From Azorhizobium caulinodans ORS 571 (GTDB lineage Bacteria > Pseudomonadota > Alphaproteobacteria > Rhizobiales > Xanthobacteraceae), in contig NC_009937.1 in assembly GCF_000010525.1 (NCBI RefSeq), positions 3,601,501-3,665,500 of the forward strand: a stretch of 64,000 nucleotides of DNA, given 5' to 3'. The notes beneath the pieces are model-generated. The model was not told the DNA's origin, ran no database searches, and saw only the letters and a list, made by a program, of their open reading frames with translations. How positions within the stretch are numbered: the stretch's first letter is position 1; every line of letters begins with the position of its first letter. A program made the position numbers and the translations under genes. Below are positions 1 through 10,017 of this stretch, piece after piece.

Positions 1-135
1 CTCGGCCCCGCCGCAGCCGCCGCCATTCCGGACGCGAAGCTTGTCATGTTCCCCGATCTCGGCCACGCACCGCAGATGCAGGCACCGGATCGCTTCCACG
101 CGGCGCTGATGAAGGGCCTCGCGGACCTGAAGTGA
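1..135 (+). CDS. alpha/beta hydrolase, C-terminal fragment (5' end outside window)
   Basis: An open frame runs from the first base to a TGA and encodes the last 44 residues of a protein. The segment DLGHAPQMQ, about 25 residues from the end, matches the region around the catalytic histidine of alpha/beta hydrolases, where a G-H-x-P/S pattern precedes the last helix. The upstream part, with the nucleophile elbow, lies outside the window, so substrate and length cannot be judged. It converges with the phosphatase gene on the other strand, with only about 10 bases between stop codons. In related Rhizobiales I would expect infA near here; it is not visible in this stretch. Confidence 0.6.
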   Translation, partial: LGPAAAAAIPDAKLVMFPDLGHAPQMQAPDRFHAALMKGLADLK

Positions 136-145
136 GGTCCGCCGA

Positions 146-610
146 TCAGCGCCCGGGCTTGAACCGGGCGCGGATGCGCTGCTCCAGGTCCTCGCGCACC
201 TGACGATAGGCGGCGAGGCGCTGCTCGCGGTTTCCGGTCTCCAGAGTCGGATCGGGCGTCGGCCAGTATTCGACCGTCAGCGCATTGGTGCGCGTCGCCT
301 CCAGTGCCAGATGGTGCGCATCGGGCGACAGCGAGATGGCGAGGTCGAAGCTCAGCCCCTCATATTCCTCAAGTTCCTCGAGGCTGCGCGGGCGGTGGCG
401 GGAGACGTCCAGCCCGATCTCGTCCATGGCCGCCGCCACGAACGGGTCCGCTTCCCCGGCGATCACGCCCGCCGAGGCGATATAGATGGACTTGCCGAAC
501 AGATGGCGGGCAAGCGCCGCGGCCATGACGGAGCGCACCACATTCTGCCCGCAGAGGAACAGAACGGACTGCGGCCGCGCCGACCGATCCGCCGGTACGG
601 ACGGCTCCAT
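146..610 (-). CDS. low-molecular-weight protein-tyrosine-phosphatase-like protein
   Basis: This 154-residue protein has the LMW-PTP/ArsC-like fold signature. The P-loop C20-GQNVV-R26-S fits CX5R(S), and a PTPDP segment places the expected general-acid Asp near residue 120. The second P-loop cysteine usual in LMW phosphatases (CxxNxCRS) is valine here. From family knowledge it should hydrolyse phosphotyrosine or a related phosphoester through a phosphocysteine intermediate in the cytoplasm; arsenate reduction is possible but less likely without a second redox cysteine. It is the last gene of the minus-strand hisD-UPF0262-phosphatase run, a conserved order in Rhizobiales. Its start lies 5 bases past the UPF0262 stop, which suggests co-transcription. 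Confidence 0.8.
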   Translation of the reverse strand: MEPSVPADRSARPQSVLFLCGQNVVRSVMAAALARHLFGKSIYIASAGVIAGEADPFVAAAMDEIGLDVSRHRPRSLEELEEYEGLSFDLAISLSPDAHHLALEATRTNALTVEYWPTPDPTLETGNREQRLAAYRQVREDLEQRIRARFKPGR

Positions 611-615
611 GCGCG

Positions 616-1104
616 TCAGCCCTTCCAGTGCAGCGCGCAGATGAGGGTAAAGAGGCGGCGGGCGGTGTCGAAGTCCACCTCCACCTTATCCTTCAACCGC
701 TCCTGAAGCAGCGTCGATCCCTCGTTGTGGAGGCCCCGGCGGCCCATGTCGATGGCCTCGATCTGGGTGGGGGAAGCGGTGCGGATGGCGGCGTAATAGC
801 TCTCGCAGATGAGGAAATAGTCCTTCACCACCTTGCGCAGGGGGCTCAGCGAGAGATGGTGCTGGACCACCGGTTCGCTGCCCTTCTCACGCCGGATATC
901 GAGCACCAGCCGGTTGTCCATCAGGCCGATGTGCAGCGTATAGGGCCCCTCCCCCGGATCGCCCACGGGGGTGAAGCGGTTGTCTTCCAGAAGGTCGTAG
1001 ATGGCGATGGCGCGCTCATGCTCCACGTCCGCCCCGGACCGTCCGATGGAGGCATCGTCGAGGGTGACGGCACAAAGACGGTTCGGCGGCGGGGTCTGGC
1101 TCAT
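616..1104 (-). CDS. UPF0262 family protein
   Basis: This 162-residue protein matches the alphaproteobacterial UPF0262 family by its overall pattern. The N-terminal [11 protein letters not shown] segment, the central [16 protein letters not shown] strand pair and the C-terminal [17 protein letters not shown] helix are typical. The length agrees with the family norm of about 160 residues. No function is established. There is no signal peptide or membrane segment, so it should be cytoplasmic. It sits between hisD and the LMW phosphatase with very short gaps, so it probably shares their transcript. The conserved synteny hints at a housekeeping role but does not define one. Confidence 0.85.
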   Translation of the reverse strand: MSQTPPPNRLCAVTLDDASIGRSGADVEHERAIAIYDLLEDNRFTPVGDPGEGPYTLHIGLMDNRLVLDIRREKGSEPVVQHHLSLSPLRKVVKDYFLICESYYAAIRTASPTQIEAIDMGRRGLHNEGSTLLQERLKDKVEVDFDTARRLFTLICALHWKG

Positions 1105-1187
1105 GGCGTCTCACGCATCCGGTTCGATCAGCGCGCGCCCGGGTGGACGCGGCGGCCCTCTGTCACCTGGTCGGAACTCAACGGGCC

Positions 1188-2480
1188 TCAGCCGGCATTG
1201 GTGCGGATGAGGATAGAGCGGCCGTGGGCATCGAGCCGTTCCACTTCGGCAAGGCGCACCGCGGCCGGCCCGATCACGTTCAGCGAGGCCGGGCTGCACT
1301 TCAGGATGGAGGTGCGCTTGAGGAAGTCATAGACGCCGAGCCCGGAAGAGAAGCGGGCCGAACGGGCGGTGGGCAGCACATGATTGGTGCCGCCCACATA
1401 GTCGCCGATGGCCTCCGGCGTATAGGCGCCCACGAAGATCGCACCCGCATGACGGATGCGGTCGGCAAGCGCATCGGCATCGTCCGCATGGATTTCCAGA
1501 TGCTCGGGGGCAACGCGGTCCACCAGCGGCAGCGCCTCGTCCATGCTGCCGACCAGGATGATGGCCCCGTGGTCGCGCCAGGAGGCTTCCGCGATCTCGC
1601 GGCGGGGCAGCGTGGTGAGCTGCGCCTCGACCGCGCGGGTGACCGCATCGGCGAGCACGGGGGAATCGGTGACGAGGATGGACTGGGCGGCGGCATCATG
1701 CTCGGCCTGCGCCAGCAGGTCCGCGGCGATCCAGGCGGCATTGGCGTTGCCGTCGGCGAGGATCAGCACCTCGGAGGGGCCGGCGATCATGTCGATACCG
1801 ACCTTGCCGAACACCTGCCGCTTGGCCGCCGCCACATAGGCGTTGCCCGGGCCGACGATCTTGTCCACCGGAGCGATCGTCTCGGTGCCATAGGCGAGCG
1901 CGGCCACCGCCTGTGCCCCGCCCACGCGATAGACCTCGTCCACGCCGGCAAGACGTGCAGCGGCGAGCACCAGCGGCGCGATGACGCCATCGGGCGAAGG
2001 CACCACCATGGCGACACGCGGCACGCCCGCGACCTTCGCCGGCACCGCATTCATGAGCACGGACGAGGGATAGGCCGCCGTGCCGCCGGGCACATAAAGA
2101 CCCACCGCATCCACCGGCGTCCAGCGCTGGCCGAGCTCGACCCCGACTGCATCCGTATAGCGCTCGTCCGCCGGAAGCTGGCGGGCGTGGTGTGCCTCGA
2201 TGCGGGCCTTCGCAAACTTCAGCGCCTCGAAGGTGTCCTGCGGCACCTCGGCGAGCGCCGCCTCGATCTCCGCCTCGGTCACGCGGATGCGGCCTTCCAG
2301 CTCGACCCGGTCGAAGGTGCGCGAATAATCGATCAGGGCCGCATCCCCGCGCGCCCGCACGCCGGCGATGATGTCGGCGACAGCCACCGCAACATCGGTT
2401 GACGCTTCCCGCTTGCTGGCGAGGAAGGTGGCGAAGGCGTCGGGGAAAGCGGTGGACTTGGCGTCGAGGCGGATCGGCAT
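1188..2480 (-). CDS. hisD: histidinol dehydrogenase
   Basis: HisD catalyses the last two steps of histidine biosynthesis, oxidising L-histidinol to histidine with NAD+ and zinc. The 430-residue protein has the family segments [18 protein letters not shown] (about residues 123-140), [12 protein letters not shown] (209-220), the zinc-ligand stretch LLAQAEHD (Gln258, His261) and the catalytic APEHLEIH motif. I chose the ATG that opens with MPIRLDAK because this gives the normal HisD length; the open frame extends about 45 codons further upstream with low-complexity residues that look non-coding. The other his genes are not adjacent, as is common in alphaproteobacteria, where hisD sits with murA-DUF2948 upstream and UPF0262 downstream. 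Confidence 0.95.
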   Translation of the reverse strand: MPIRLDAKSTAFPDAFATFLASKREASTDVAVAVADIIAGVRARGDAALIDYSRTFDRVELEGRIRVTEAEIEAALAEVPQDTFEALKFAKARIEAHHARQLPADERYTDAVGVELGQRWTPVDAVGLYVPGGTAAYPSSVLMNAVPAKVAGVPRVAMVVPSPDGVIAPLVLAAARLAGVDEVYRVGGAQAVAALAYGTETIAPVDKIVGPGNAYVAAAKRQVFGKVGIDMIAGPSEVLILADGNANAAWIAADLLAQAEHDAAAQSILVTDSPVLADAVTRAVEAQLTTLPRREIAEASWRDHGAIILVGSMDEALPLVDRVAPEHLEIHADDADALADRIRHAGAIFVGAYTPEAIGDYVGGTNHVLPTARSARFSSGLGVYDFLKRTSILKCSPASLNVIGPAAVRLAEVERLDAHGRSILIRTNAG

Positions 2481-2720
2481 CTCTGGTTCCCGGGGCCGGA
2501 GACACGGGCCGGAGCTGTCGCTCCATCCGGATCCGCCGGCGCTCGAAACGCCCCCGGAGCGGCCCGGCGGCGCTTCACGCATCTCAAGCTTGGCGTTTCC
2601 CGCGGGCCGGGACATCCCGGCCGGCGCAACACGCCGTGTGGGGTTTCCTTGAAGCCGAATGCGGGAGATTGCAACACCCCGACGCGCAAGCGCGGCCTTA
2701 AGTCCGTCGCGCGGGTCCGA

Positions 2721-3158
2721 TCAGGCGGCAGTGTCCTTGTGGGCGGGAGCCTTGGTGCAGCCCCAGGCGGGGCCGAGATCGGACATGCCGGCCTCGATGC
2801 ATTCCACATCGAGGCGGATTTCCGCGCCGCCGGAAAAGGTCAGGATCACATAGCCGGACGGGGTTTCCTCGGGGGTGAAGGTGATGGCGAGGAGGTTCAG
2901 CACCTCCTCCTTGTCCGTCGGCTCGAAGCCGCGCGTCTTCACCGCCGTCACCCGCTCGAAATGCAGGCCGGTGCGCCGGCGCACATGCTCGCCCGCGCAT
3001 TCCTTCTGGTCCCAGTCGAAGCGATTGAGCAGGAGGGCGAAGCGCTGCGCCTTGGGCACGAAGCCGATGTCGGCCACCTTCACCACCGCATCCTGCAGAT
3101 GGGTGGAGAGGATCGCGAGGTCCTCGTCGTCCAGCGCGAAAAGCTTGAGCGCGTCCAT
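2721..3158 (-). CDS. DUF2948 family protein
   Basis: This 145-residue protein starts MDALKLFALDDEDLAILSTH and contains LLNRFDWDQKE and the later LLAITFTPEETPSGYVILTFSGGAEIRLDVECIEA. These are the recognisable segments of DUF2948, a family of about 140-150 residues found in alphaproteobacteria. The MDALKLF start is preferred over upstream start codons because it restores family length. No function is known. The gene lies between murA and hisD on the same strand, which is its usual place in Rhizobiales. It has no export signal or transmembrane helix, so it is probably cytoplasmic. Confidence 0.8.
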   Translation of the reverse strand: MDALKLFALDDEDLAILSTHLQDAVVKVADIGFVPKAQRFALLLNRFDWDQKECAGEHVRRRTGLHFERVTAVKTRGFEPTDKEEVLNLLAITFTPEETPSGYVILTFSGGAEIRLDVECIEAGMSDLGPAWGCTKAPAHKDTAA

Positions 3159-3239
3159 GGGATTGCCCCTCCTTCGACGTGCCCTGCAAATAGAGAGCCA
3201 GCCCCCGCGCCGCAAGGGCGCGGGCCACCGGGTCGCGGC

Positions 3240-4529
3240 TCAGCCGCTGATGCGCTCGATCTGCGCGCCGCAGCGGGAGAGCTTCTCCTCCAGCCGCTCG
3301 AAGCCGCGGTCGAGGTGATAGACGCGCTGGATCATGGTCTCGCCCTCGGCGGCAAGGCCGGCGATGACGAGGGACACGGAGGCACGCAGGTCGGTCGCCA
3401 TCACCGGGGCGCCCTTGAGGCGGTCGGAGCCCTCCACGATGGCGGTGTCGCCCTCCAGATGGATATTGGCGCCGAGACGGGCCAGTTCCTGCACATGCAT
3501 GAAGCGGTTCTCGAAGATGGTCTCGGTGATGCGCGAGCGGCCCTGGGCCCGCGTCATCAGGGCCATGAGCTGGGCCTGAAGGTCGGTCGGGAAGCCCGGA
3601 TGCGGCGCCGTGGAGACCTCCACGGGGAAGATGCCCGCGCCGTTGCGGCGGACGCGGATGCCCTCGTTGTTCACGTCGATCTGCGCGCCCGCCTTGCGCA
3701 GCACATCGAGCGCACTCTCGAGCAGGTCCGCCCGCGCGCCGGCGAGCGTCACATCGCCGCCGGTCATGGCCGTGGCCATGGCATAGGTGCCCGTCTCGAT
3801 GCGGTCGGGCAGGACCGAATGGCGCGCGCCGCGCAGGCGCGGCACACCGGAAATCTCGATGGTGGACGTGCCCGCGCCCTCGATCCGTGCGCCCATCTTG
3901 ATGAGGCAGTCGGCGAGATCGACGATCTCGGGCTCGCGGGCGGCGTTCTCGATCACCGTATCGCCCTTGGCGAGGGCCGCCGCCATGATGGCGGTGTGGG
4001 TCGCGCCCACCGACACCTTCGGGAACACGATGCGGGCACCGGTGAGGCCGTGCGGCGCGCGGGCGACCACATAGCCGGCATCGATGTCGATATCGGCGCC
4101 CAGCGCCCGCAGGGCATCGAGATGGAAGTCCACGGGCCGGGTGCCGATGGCGCAGCCGCCGGGAAGCGAGACGCGGGCCTCGCCCATGCGCGCCAGCAGC
4201 GGCCCGACCACCCAGAAGCTGGCCCGCATCCGGGACACGAGATCATAGGGCGCGGTGGTATCGACGATCACGCGGGCGTCGATCTCCATCGTCTGGCCGG
4301 CGTGGGGATCGTCCCCGTTGCGCTTGCCGTTGACCGTGATGTCCACGCCGTGGTTGCCGAGAATGCGCTGGAGCAGCGCCACGTCCGCGAGCCGCGGCAC
4401 ATTCTCCAGCACCAGCTTCTCTTCCGAGAGCAGCGCCGCGATCATCAGCGGCAGGGCGGCATTCTTGGCACCGGAGATCGGAATGGTGCCGTTGAGGCTG
4501 CCGCCGCCGATGATGCGAATCTTGTCCAT
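3240..4529 (-). CDS. murA: UDP-N-acetylglucosamine 1-carboxyvinyltransferase
   Basis: MurA transfers enolpyruvate from PEP to UDP-GlcNAc, the first committed cytoplasmic step of peptidoglycan synthesis and the fosfomycin target. The 429-residue protein opens [20 protein letters not shown] and carries Lys22-Asn23 (SGAKNA) in the substrate site. The catalytic loop is SLPGGC126AIGTRP; the Cys, rather than the Asp seen in some lineages, predicts normal fosfomycin sensitivity. The C-terminal [21 protein letters not shown] is typical. Length equals the family norm. It heads the minus-strand block that continues with DUF2948 and hisD. Confidence 0.95.
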   Translation of the reverse strand: MDKIRIIGGGSLNGTIPISGAKNAALPLMIAALLSEEKLVLENVPRLADVALLQRILGNHGVDITVNGKRNGDDPHAGQTMEIDARVIVDTTAPYDLVSRMRASFWVVGPLLARMGEARVSLPGGCAIGTRPVDFHLDALRALGADIDIDAGYVVARAPHGLTGARIVFPKVSVGATHTAIMAAALAKGDTVIENAAREPEIVDLADCLIKMGARIEGAGTSTIEISGVPRLRGARHSVLPDRIETGTYAMATAMTGGDVTLAGARADLLESALDVLRKAGAQIDVNNEGIRVRRNGAGIFPVEVSTAPHPGFPTDLQAQLMALMTRAQGRSRITETIFENRFMHVQELARLGANIHLEGDTAIVEGSDRLKGAPVMATDLRASVSLVIAGLAAEGETMIQRVYHLDRGFERLEEKLSRCGAQIERISG

Positions 4530-4806
4530 GTAACGACTGCTCCTCTTGTCGCCCCGCTCGGACGGCTCACGGCCGTCCCAGGCGCCACGCGCCGCCGCAT
4601 GGCCTCTCGCCCGCTCTTCGCACCTTCCGCAGACCGCAGACCGCAGATCCGAAGGCCGGCGATGGCCGCAAACCCGAAAATCCGGCGCCCCCGCCGCACA
4701 ACGTTCAAGCCTTGAGGTCTAGCCCGGTCTTCCGGTGCGCACAACGGCATCCGCACGCGCCCTCGGGCCGCTGGGGACACGCCCCGCAATCCGTTGACAG
4801 AAAACG

Positions 4807-4974
4807 CTATTCCCCGTCATCCGGTGTCGGACGGCCAAGCTTCGCGTCATCCGGCTCCGCCTTGGTTTCGCCCGTTTCCGCCTCGGCCCGCGCCCGCTTC
4901 TGGGCTTTGCGGCGTGCCAGATTCGCCCGGAGCGCCGCCGCGAGCCGCGCAGCCTTGTCATCCGTATTGGTCAT
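4807..4974 (-). CDS. small charged protein upstream of murA (55 aa)
   Basis: A 55-codon frame starts at the ATG reading MTNTDDKAARLAAALRANLA and ends DDAKLGRPTPDDGE before TAG. It is highly charged, with a basic helix (about residues 8-30, LRANLARRKAQKRARAE) followed by an acidic, proline-containing tail. That composition is unlike a random GC-rich frame. Rhizobiales genomes often carry a small gene of this type next to murA, which is the main support. No domain or function is recognised. A helical nucleic-acid- or protein-binding peptide is possible but unproven. Confidence 0.5.
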   Translation of the reverse strand: MTNTDDKAARLAAALRANLARRKAQKRARAEAETGETKAEPDDAKLGRPTPDDGE

Positions 4975-5241
4975 CCCCCTTGGCTAGCGGGCGGGCCGTT
5001 CGCGCGCAAGCGCACACGCAGCGCGCGGCGCCGGAACCTCCCGGCATGGTGGATGAAACCCTTCCGGCGCAGCGTTTTCCGGGCAGTGTCCCCACTCTTC
5101 GTCGCGCCGGATGCACCCTGGCCTTGAAAGTGCGGCCGCTCTTCCGTATGAGAGGCGCGTTCGATGCTGCCGCGTCGGAACGGTGTTGCGCTTGCTTGAC
5201 CGTGCCGGAGCCCATCGAACCGAGCGATCCATGATCGCCGT

Positions 5242-5317
5242 GCCGCTTTAGCTCAGCTGGTAGAGCACCTCATTCGTAATGAGGGGGTCGGGGGTTCGAA
5301 TCCCTCAAGCGGCACCA
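5242..5317 (+). tRNA. tRNA-Thr (anticodon CGT)
   Basis: A 76-nt cloverleaf is readable. The acceptor strands GCCGCTT and AAGCGGC pair perfectly and are followed by discriminator A and an encoded CCA. The D-arm contains AGCTCAGCTGGTAGAGC, and the anticodon stem CCTCA/TGAGG encloses loop TTCGTAA, with anticodon CGT reading ACG (Thr). The T-arm is GGGGGTTCGAATCCCTC-like. No integrase or partial duplicate of the tRNA 3' end was seen nearby, so it does not mark an obvious integrated element. Confidence 0.97.
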
Positions 5318-5603
5318 CTTTTCTTCAAGAATCGAACATCGGCGGCGCCGCAAACAGCCTCCCCTCGCGCGCTGGATCACGTTGCGGCAGACGTTTTAGC
5401 TCCAAATCGGAACGGTCCGATCGGGGCGAAGATCAAGCCCCGGCTTGGCTTTGTCTCGCCCGGTCCGCCCTACGCCGAAGCCCAACTGGTATGCTTGCCA
5501 TATAAAGGCAAATTCCGGCTCCAACGCAGCAGGACGGCGACTGGCAGAAGCGTCATTGTCTGCCGCGACAAAGGTAACGACACCAGTGCTGAGGGGGCGA
5601 CCC

Positions 5604-7085
5604 ATGTTTCCATGGTTCAACGCAAAGATTGATGCCCAGACGATCAAGGCGCTCGACCGGTCGCTGGCGATCATCGAGTTCACGCCATCTGGAGACGTGA
5701 TCACCGCCAATGCGAACTTCCTGAAGGTGGTGGGCTATTCACTCGACGAGATCCGTGGCCGGCATCACCGGACCTTCATGGACCCGGTAGAGGCTCAGAG
5801 CCCGGAGTACCAGGCCTTCTGGACCAGCCTCGGCAAGGGGCAGTTCTATGCCGGCGAGTTCCGCCGCTTCGGCAAGGGCGGGCACGAAGCCTGGCTGGAA
5901 GCCACCTACAATCCTGTCATGGACGCCTCCGGGCGCGTCATCAAGGTGGTGAAGTTCGCCTCCGACATCACCGAGCGCAAGCGCCGCACCGCCGAGTTCG
6001 AGGGTCAGGTGGCCGCCATCTCCAAGTCGCAGGCGGTGATCCACTTCACCCTGGACGGCACCATCACGGAAGCGAACCAGAACTTCCTCGATGCCCTCGG
6101 CTATCGCCTTGAGGAGATCCAGGGTCGCCACCACTCCATGTTCGTGTCGCCCGAGGAAAAGAACAGCCCCTCCTACCGCGCCTTCTGGGATGCGCTGCGC
6201 CGGGGCGAATACCAGCAGGCGGAATACAAGCGGCTGGGCAAGGGCGGGAAGGAAGTCTGGATCCAGGCCACCTACACGCCCATCTTCGATGCCGCGGGCA
6301 AACCCTTCAAGGTGGTGAAGTTCGCCACCGACATCACCGAGGCCGTGAAGCAGCGCATGCATCGTGCCGGCGTGCAGAAGGAGATCGCCGCCGATCTCGA
6401 GCGCATCAGCCAGGAACTGACGCAGGCCAACACGCAGGCGGCCTCCGCCTCTGCCGCCGCCGAGCAGACGGCGGGCAACGTGCAGTCGGTGGCGGCTGCC
6501 GCCGAGGAACTGGCGGCCTCCGTCGAGGAGATCCGCCGGCAGATCCACCAGTCGAGCACGCTTGCGAGAACGGCGGCGAGCGAGGGCGCGCGCACCAACA
6601 CCATTGTCACGAGCCTCACCGGCGCCGCGCAGAAGATCGGCGACGTGGTGAGCCTCATCGATTCCATCGCCGAGCAGACCAACCTGCTGGCGCTCAACGC
6701 CACCATCGAGGCCGCGCGTGCGGGCGATGCCGGCAAGGGCTTCTCCGTGGTCGCGCAGGAGGTGAAGAGCCTCGCCGGCCAGACCTCCAAGGCCACCAGC
6801 GAGATCGCCTCGCAGATCGAGGCGGTGCAGCAGGTCACGCAGCAGGCGGTGCAGGCCCTCGGCTCGATCACCGGCACCATCTCCGACCTCAACGACGTGG
6901 CCTCGGTCATCGCATCGGCGGTGGAGGAGCAGACGGCGGTGACGCGCGAGGTCTCCTCCAACATGCAGGGGGCGGCCCAGGGCGTCGAGATGGTGAAGGC
7001 CAACATGAATGCCATCGCCGGCTCGACCAACCAGGTGGAACAGGCGACCCGTCAGGTCCGCCAGGCGGCGGCGTCCATCGCCTGA
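5604..7085 (+). CDS. soluble methyl-accepting chemotaxis protein with tandem PAS domains
   Basis: This 493-residue receptor has two PAS domains (about residues 20-135 and 142-257), each ending in a PAC-like [10 protein letters not shown] / [10 protein letters not shown] segment. A coiled-coil MCP signalling domain follows (about 285-480). The kinase-contact tip [20 protein letters not shown] is intact near residues 352-371. No transmembrane segment or HAMP domain is visible, so it should be a cytoplasmic receptor sensing an internal signal such as redox state, light or a small ligand. The two PAS copies are clearly similar and look like an internal duplication. The start follows a GAGGGGGCGA ribosome-binding site; the frame is open further upstream but that part looks non-coding. 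Confidence 0.9.
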   Translation: MFPWFNAKIDAQTIKALDRSLAIIEFTPSGDVITANANFLKVVGYSLDEIRGRHHRTFMDPVEAQSPEYQAFWTSLGKGQFYAGEFRRFGKGGHEAWLEATYNPVMDASGRVIKVVKFASDITERKRRTAEFEGQVAAISKSQAVIHFTLDGTITEANQNFLDALGYRLEEIQGRHHSMFVSPEEKNSPSYRAFWDALRRGEYQQAEYKRLGKGGKEVWIQATYTPIFDAAGKPFKVVKFATDITEAVKQRMHRAGVQKEIAADLERISQELTQANTQAASASAAAEQTAGNVQSVAAAAEELAASVEEIRRQIHQSSTLARTAASEGARTNTIVTSLTGAAQKIGDVVSLIDSIAEQTNLLALNATIEAARAGDAGKGFSVVAQEVKSLAGQTSKATSEIASQIEAVQQVTQQAVQALGSITGTISDLNDVASVIASAVEEQTAVTREVSSNMQGAAQGVEMVKANMNAIAGSTNQVEQATRQVRQAAASIA

Positions 7086-7194
7086 GGCGGCCCTGCCCGG
7101 CAGCGCCGTCCGTGAATCGAAAGCGCACAGCGAAAAGGTGCGCGCCATCGGGCGCGTGCCGGATGAGGCAGGCGCCCGCGAAGGGCCAGCGCGG

Positions 7195-7599
7195 CTAGCC
7201 GCCCCCTTCGCTCTGGAAGTGGACGGCCGTCCAGATGGGATGGCCATTGTCGTCCACCTGATACTGCGCCTCCACCTGATAGGAGACCACGCGGTCCGTG
7301 CCGCCGGGCTGTGCCTTCACGGAATCGCGTAGCACGAAGCGGTTCTTCTCAGGCTGGTGGATGATGACGGCCGAGCGGCTCGGGCAGACGGCGGGCCGGG
7401 ACACGCCGAAGCGCGCCAGCCCCGCGATCACTTCCGGCAGCACCGCCTGACAGACGGCGGCGATGGTCACGTCCACATGGATGCCCTTCCGGGGCAGATC
7501 CTGCGCCCGCAGCGCGCTGTCCTTGGCGGCGCCCACCGTCGCCAGCAGCGCCAGTGCGGCCAGCGGCATCGAACACAGAGCGGAACGCAGCGAGGCCAT
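7195..7599 (-). CDS. secreted hypothetical protein (134 aa)
   Basis: The protein starts MASLRSALCSMPLAALALLATVGAAKDS, a plausible Sec signal peptide with cleavage near residue 24. The mature part of about 110 residues has two cysteines (AAVCQAVLP and PAVCPSRS) that could form a periplasmic disulfide, and a strand-rich C-terminus (RVVSYQVEAQYQVDDNGHP). I do not recognise a family. It converges with the PAS receptor gene, and nothing next to it suggests a role. An upstream extension of the frame exists, but the chosen ATG gives a clean signal peptide. Confidence 0.55.
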   Translation of the reverse strand: MASLRSALCSMPLAALALLATVGAAKDSALRAQDLPRKGIHVDVTIAAVCQAVLPEVIAGLARFGVSRPAVCPSRSAVIIHQPEKNRFVLRDSVKAQPGGTDRVVSYQVEAQYQVDDNGHPIWTAVHFQSEGGG

Positions 7600-8231
7600 G
7601 TGACGTCTCCAGCGGCTTCCCTCATTCGGCAGGCGCCATGCGGACGGCCGCGATGGCGCTCCCACCACACGCCTTGCAGCGCCGGGCCCGGGATGATCCC
7701 AGCCGGCCGTCAGCGTTCATGTTGCCCCGGCCTCATCCGGGGCTGAACGCCCCACGCTCCCGCAACCTTACGGACGGCGCGGCGTTCCGGATTTTGCCCT
7801 CACCTCATCATCTGCATTTGTACGCCGCCTCGGCCCGTGAGCGGCCATTGGGGCCAAAATTATTCATCCCCACATGTCGCGGCGCCGATGGCGCTCCACC
7901 CGCTCCAAGGCCGACGAAACCAGCGTTGTTTACGCGTCGCCCCCGGCACCGCCGCGCGCAAAGGGGCCGCCTCCGAGACCCGCCCGTGCCGTCAAAGCCT
8001 GCGGCGGCCAAACGTGATGATCCAGAACTCACCCTAAGCCTCACTTAACGTCTTCCGCCAAGCAAGACATGCACTCTTCAAATATAGATCGCGACGCACA
8101 AGCCCCACGCAAGCCCCAGAACACAATGTTCGAGAACAAAAAGAATACATCCGCTTTGAATACTTAAACGCAGCAGATCAAGTCAATTCGGAGCGGCAGG
8201 TCAATAACGCAACCCAAGGTGGACGGAAGCG
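7600..8231. other. 632-bp intergenic region, no gene recognised
   Basis: I see no convincing coding frame on either strand. A small hairpin (GCCCCGG, loop CCTCAT, CCGGGGC at 7724-7743) lacks a following T-run, so it is not a clear terminator. The last 150 bases before the chemotaxis gene are distinctly AT-richer than the surroundings and probably hold its promoter, but no standard -35/-10 pair stands out. Confidence 0.4.
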
Positions 8232-9932
8232 ATGGTCAAATACTCCAATCTGCCGATGACTGCGAAGGTCGTGACCCTTCTCGCGGCGCTCGGCGTGACA
8301 AGCCTCGCAGGCGGGCTCTATGCGGCCTCCGGCATGTCGGACATCCAGACGACGTACGTGGACCTCATCAACGGCCACCAGACGGCCATCCTCCGGGTGG
8401 CGCGGGCGGCCCGGTCCGCGCAGACCGTGCGCGCCGAAATCTACCGGGCCATCGTGGCCACCACGGAGTCGGAGGACCAGAAGGCGAAGGCGGCGCTGGA
8501 CGGCGGCATCAAGCGCTATGACACCCTGCTGGCCGAAGCGGCGCAGGCCGCGCCCAGCAAGACCGGCGAGATCCAGCAGATGCGCAATGCGCTGCCGGCG
8601 GTCGTCTCGGGCCCCTGCTCGGGCGCCATCAATGCCGGCGCCGAACAGGTGACGGTGGAGAGCATCGAGCGCGCCTCGAAGCTCATGTCCACCGTCTGCG
8701 ACCCGGCCATCGACCAGATCGTCAACACCACCGTCAGCTTCAATGACGGGCTCATCAAGGAAACCGCCGCCATCAAGGAAGAGACGGCGCGGCGCACCAG
8801 CACCACGATCTGGACCACGCTCGGCTGCATCCTCGGCGCGACGCTGCTCATCATCGCCCTCGCCATCTTCGTGGTGCGTGGCGGCATCGTGGCCCCGCTG
8901 CGCCGCCTCATGGACAAGATGGTGGCCATGGGCGAAGGCAAGCTCGCCGGCGAGGTGGAAGGCACGGCGCGCAAGGACGAGATCGGCGCCATGGGCCGCA
9001 CCCTCGAACTCATGCGCGTGCAGCTCGGCGAGGCGGAAGTCGCCCGGCAGGAGCAGGCCCAGCGGCAGGAAGTCGAGCGCAAGACGCTGGAGCGCCGCGA
9101 GCACCTCGCCCAGGGCTTCGTCGCCCGGATGAAGGATCTCGCCTCTGGCTTTGCCAATTCCTCTCAGGAAGTGGCCGAATCCGCCCGCAACCTCTCGGCT
9201 GCCGCCGACCAGACCTCGCAGCAGGCCCAGTCGGTCGCCGCGGCGGCGGAGGAAGCCGCCACCAATGTGCAGACGGTGGCCGCCTCCTCCGAGGAACTCG
9301 CCGCCTCGGTGCGCGAGATCAACGGCCAGGTCTCCCATTCGGCGGTCGTCGCGGAGCGCGCCTACAAGGAGGCGGAATCCTCCAACCAGCGCATCGCGGA
9401 TCTCGCCAAGGCGGCAGCGGACATCGGCGACGTGATCAACCTCATCAAGGGCATTGCCGACCAGACCAACCTGCTGGCGCTCAATGCCACCATCGAGGCG
9501 GCGCGCGCCGGTGAGGCCGGCAAGGGCTTCGCGGTGGTGGCCACGGAGGTGAAGGAACTGGCGTCCCAGACCTCCAAGGCGACCGCCGACATCTACACCA
9601 AGGTGACGGAGATCCAGACCGCGACCCAGGGCACGGTGGCCTCCATGTCGGAAATCATCCGCGTCATCACCGAGGTGAAGCAGATCTCCTCCTCCATCGC
9701 CGGCGCGGTGGAGCAGCAGGGCGCCGCCACCGGCGAGATCGCGCAGAACTGCCAGCAGGCCGCCACCGGCACGCAGGATGTGACGAACAACATCAGCGGC
9801 GTCGGCCAGGCCGCCCAGACCACCGGCGCGGCGTCCTCCCAGTTGCTCGCCCTGTCGCAGGGGCTCTCGTCCCAGGCGACGGACCTGCGCAGCGTCGTGG
9901 AAGGCTTCGTCCGCGACCTCAACGCCGCGTGA
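8232..9932 (+). CDS. transmembrane methyl-accepting chemotaxis protein
   Basis: This 566-residue receptor has classic topology. A first membrane helix spans about residues 11-32, a periplasmic helical-bundle sensor about 33-190, a second helix about 192-216, then HAMP (217-270) and the signalling domain (about 320-555). The tip [20 protein letters not shown] is intact. The sensor has two cysteines, Cys129 (SGPCSG) and Cys156 (STVCDP), which could form a disulfide and stabilise the ligand domain. The ligand cannot be predicted. No C-terminal NWETF-type CheR tether is present. A strong terminator follows the stop codon, so it is probably transcribed alone. Confidence 0.92.
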   Translation: MVKYSNLPMTAKVVTLLAALGVTSLAGGLYAASGMSDIQTTYVDLINGHQTAILRVARAARSAQTVRAEIYRAIVATTESEDQKAKAALDGGIKRYDTLLAEAAQAAPSKTGEIQQMRNALPAVVSGPCSGAINAGAEQVTVESIERASKLMSTVCDPAIDQIVNTTVSFNDGLIKETAAIKEETARRTSTTIWTTLGCILGATLLIIALAIFVVRGGIVAPLRRLMDKMVAMGEGKLAGEVEGTARKDEIGAMGRTLELMRVQLGEAEVARQEQAQRQEVERKTLERREHLAQGFVARMKDLASGFANSSQEVAESARNLSAAADQTSQQAQSVAAAAEEAATNVQTVAASSEELAASVREINGQVSHSAVVAERAYKEAESSNQRIADLAKAAADIGDVINLIKGIADQTNLLALNATIEAARAGEAGKGFAVVATEVKELASQTSKATADIYTKVTEIQTATQGTVASMSEIIRVITEVKQISSSIAGAVEQQGAATGEIAQNCQQAATGTQDVTNNISGVGQAAQTTGAASSQLLALSQGLSSQATDLRSVVEGFVRDLNAA

Positions 9933-9943
9933 TCCTGATCCGG

Positions 9944-9971
9944 AGAGGGGCGCCGCCCGGCGCCCCTCTTT
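9944..9971 (+). terminator. rho-independent terminator after the chemotaxis gene
   Basis: AGAGGGGCGCC (9944-9954) pairs perfectly with GGCGCCCCTCT (9959-9969) around a 4-base GCCC loop, and TTT overlaps the end of the stem. It starts 12 bases after the receptor stop codon. Confidence 0.85.
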
Positions 9972-10017
9972 ACATTCTCTTCGGCCCTTCGCCCTGCGCT
10001 TTGACGGAAACAGCCCC

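Noticed and set aside
2649-4715. Long plus-strand open frame (688 codons) opposite murA
   Set aside because: It is antisense to MurA and DUF2948, has His/Gly/Arg-rich low-complexity composition and no domain. It is a GC-rich shadow frame.
5242-5317. tRNA-Thr as attachment site of an integrated element
   Set aside because: No integrase gene, no repeat of the tRNA 3' end, and neighbouring genes look native in composition.
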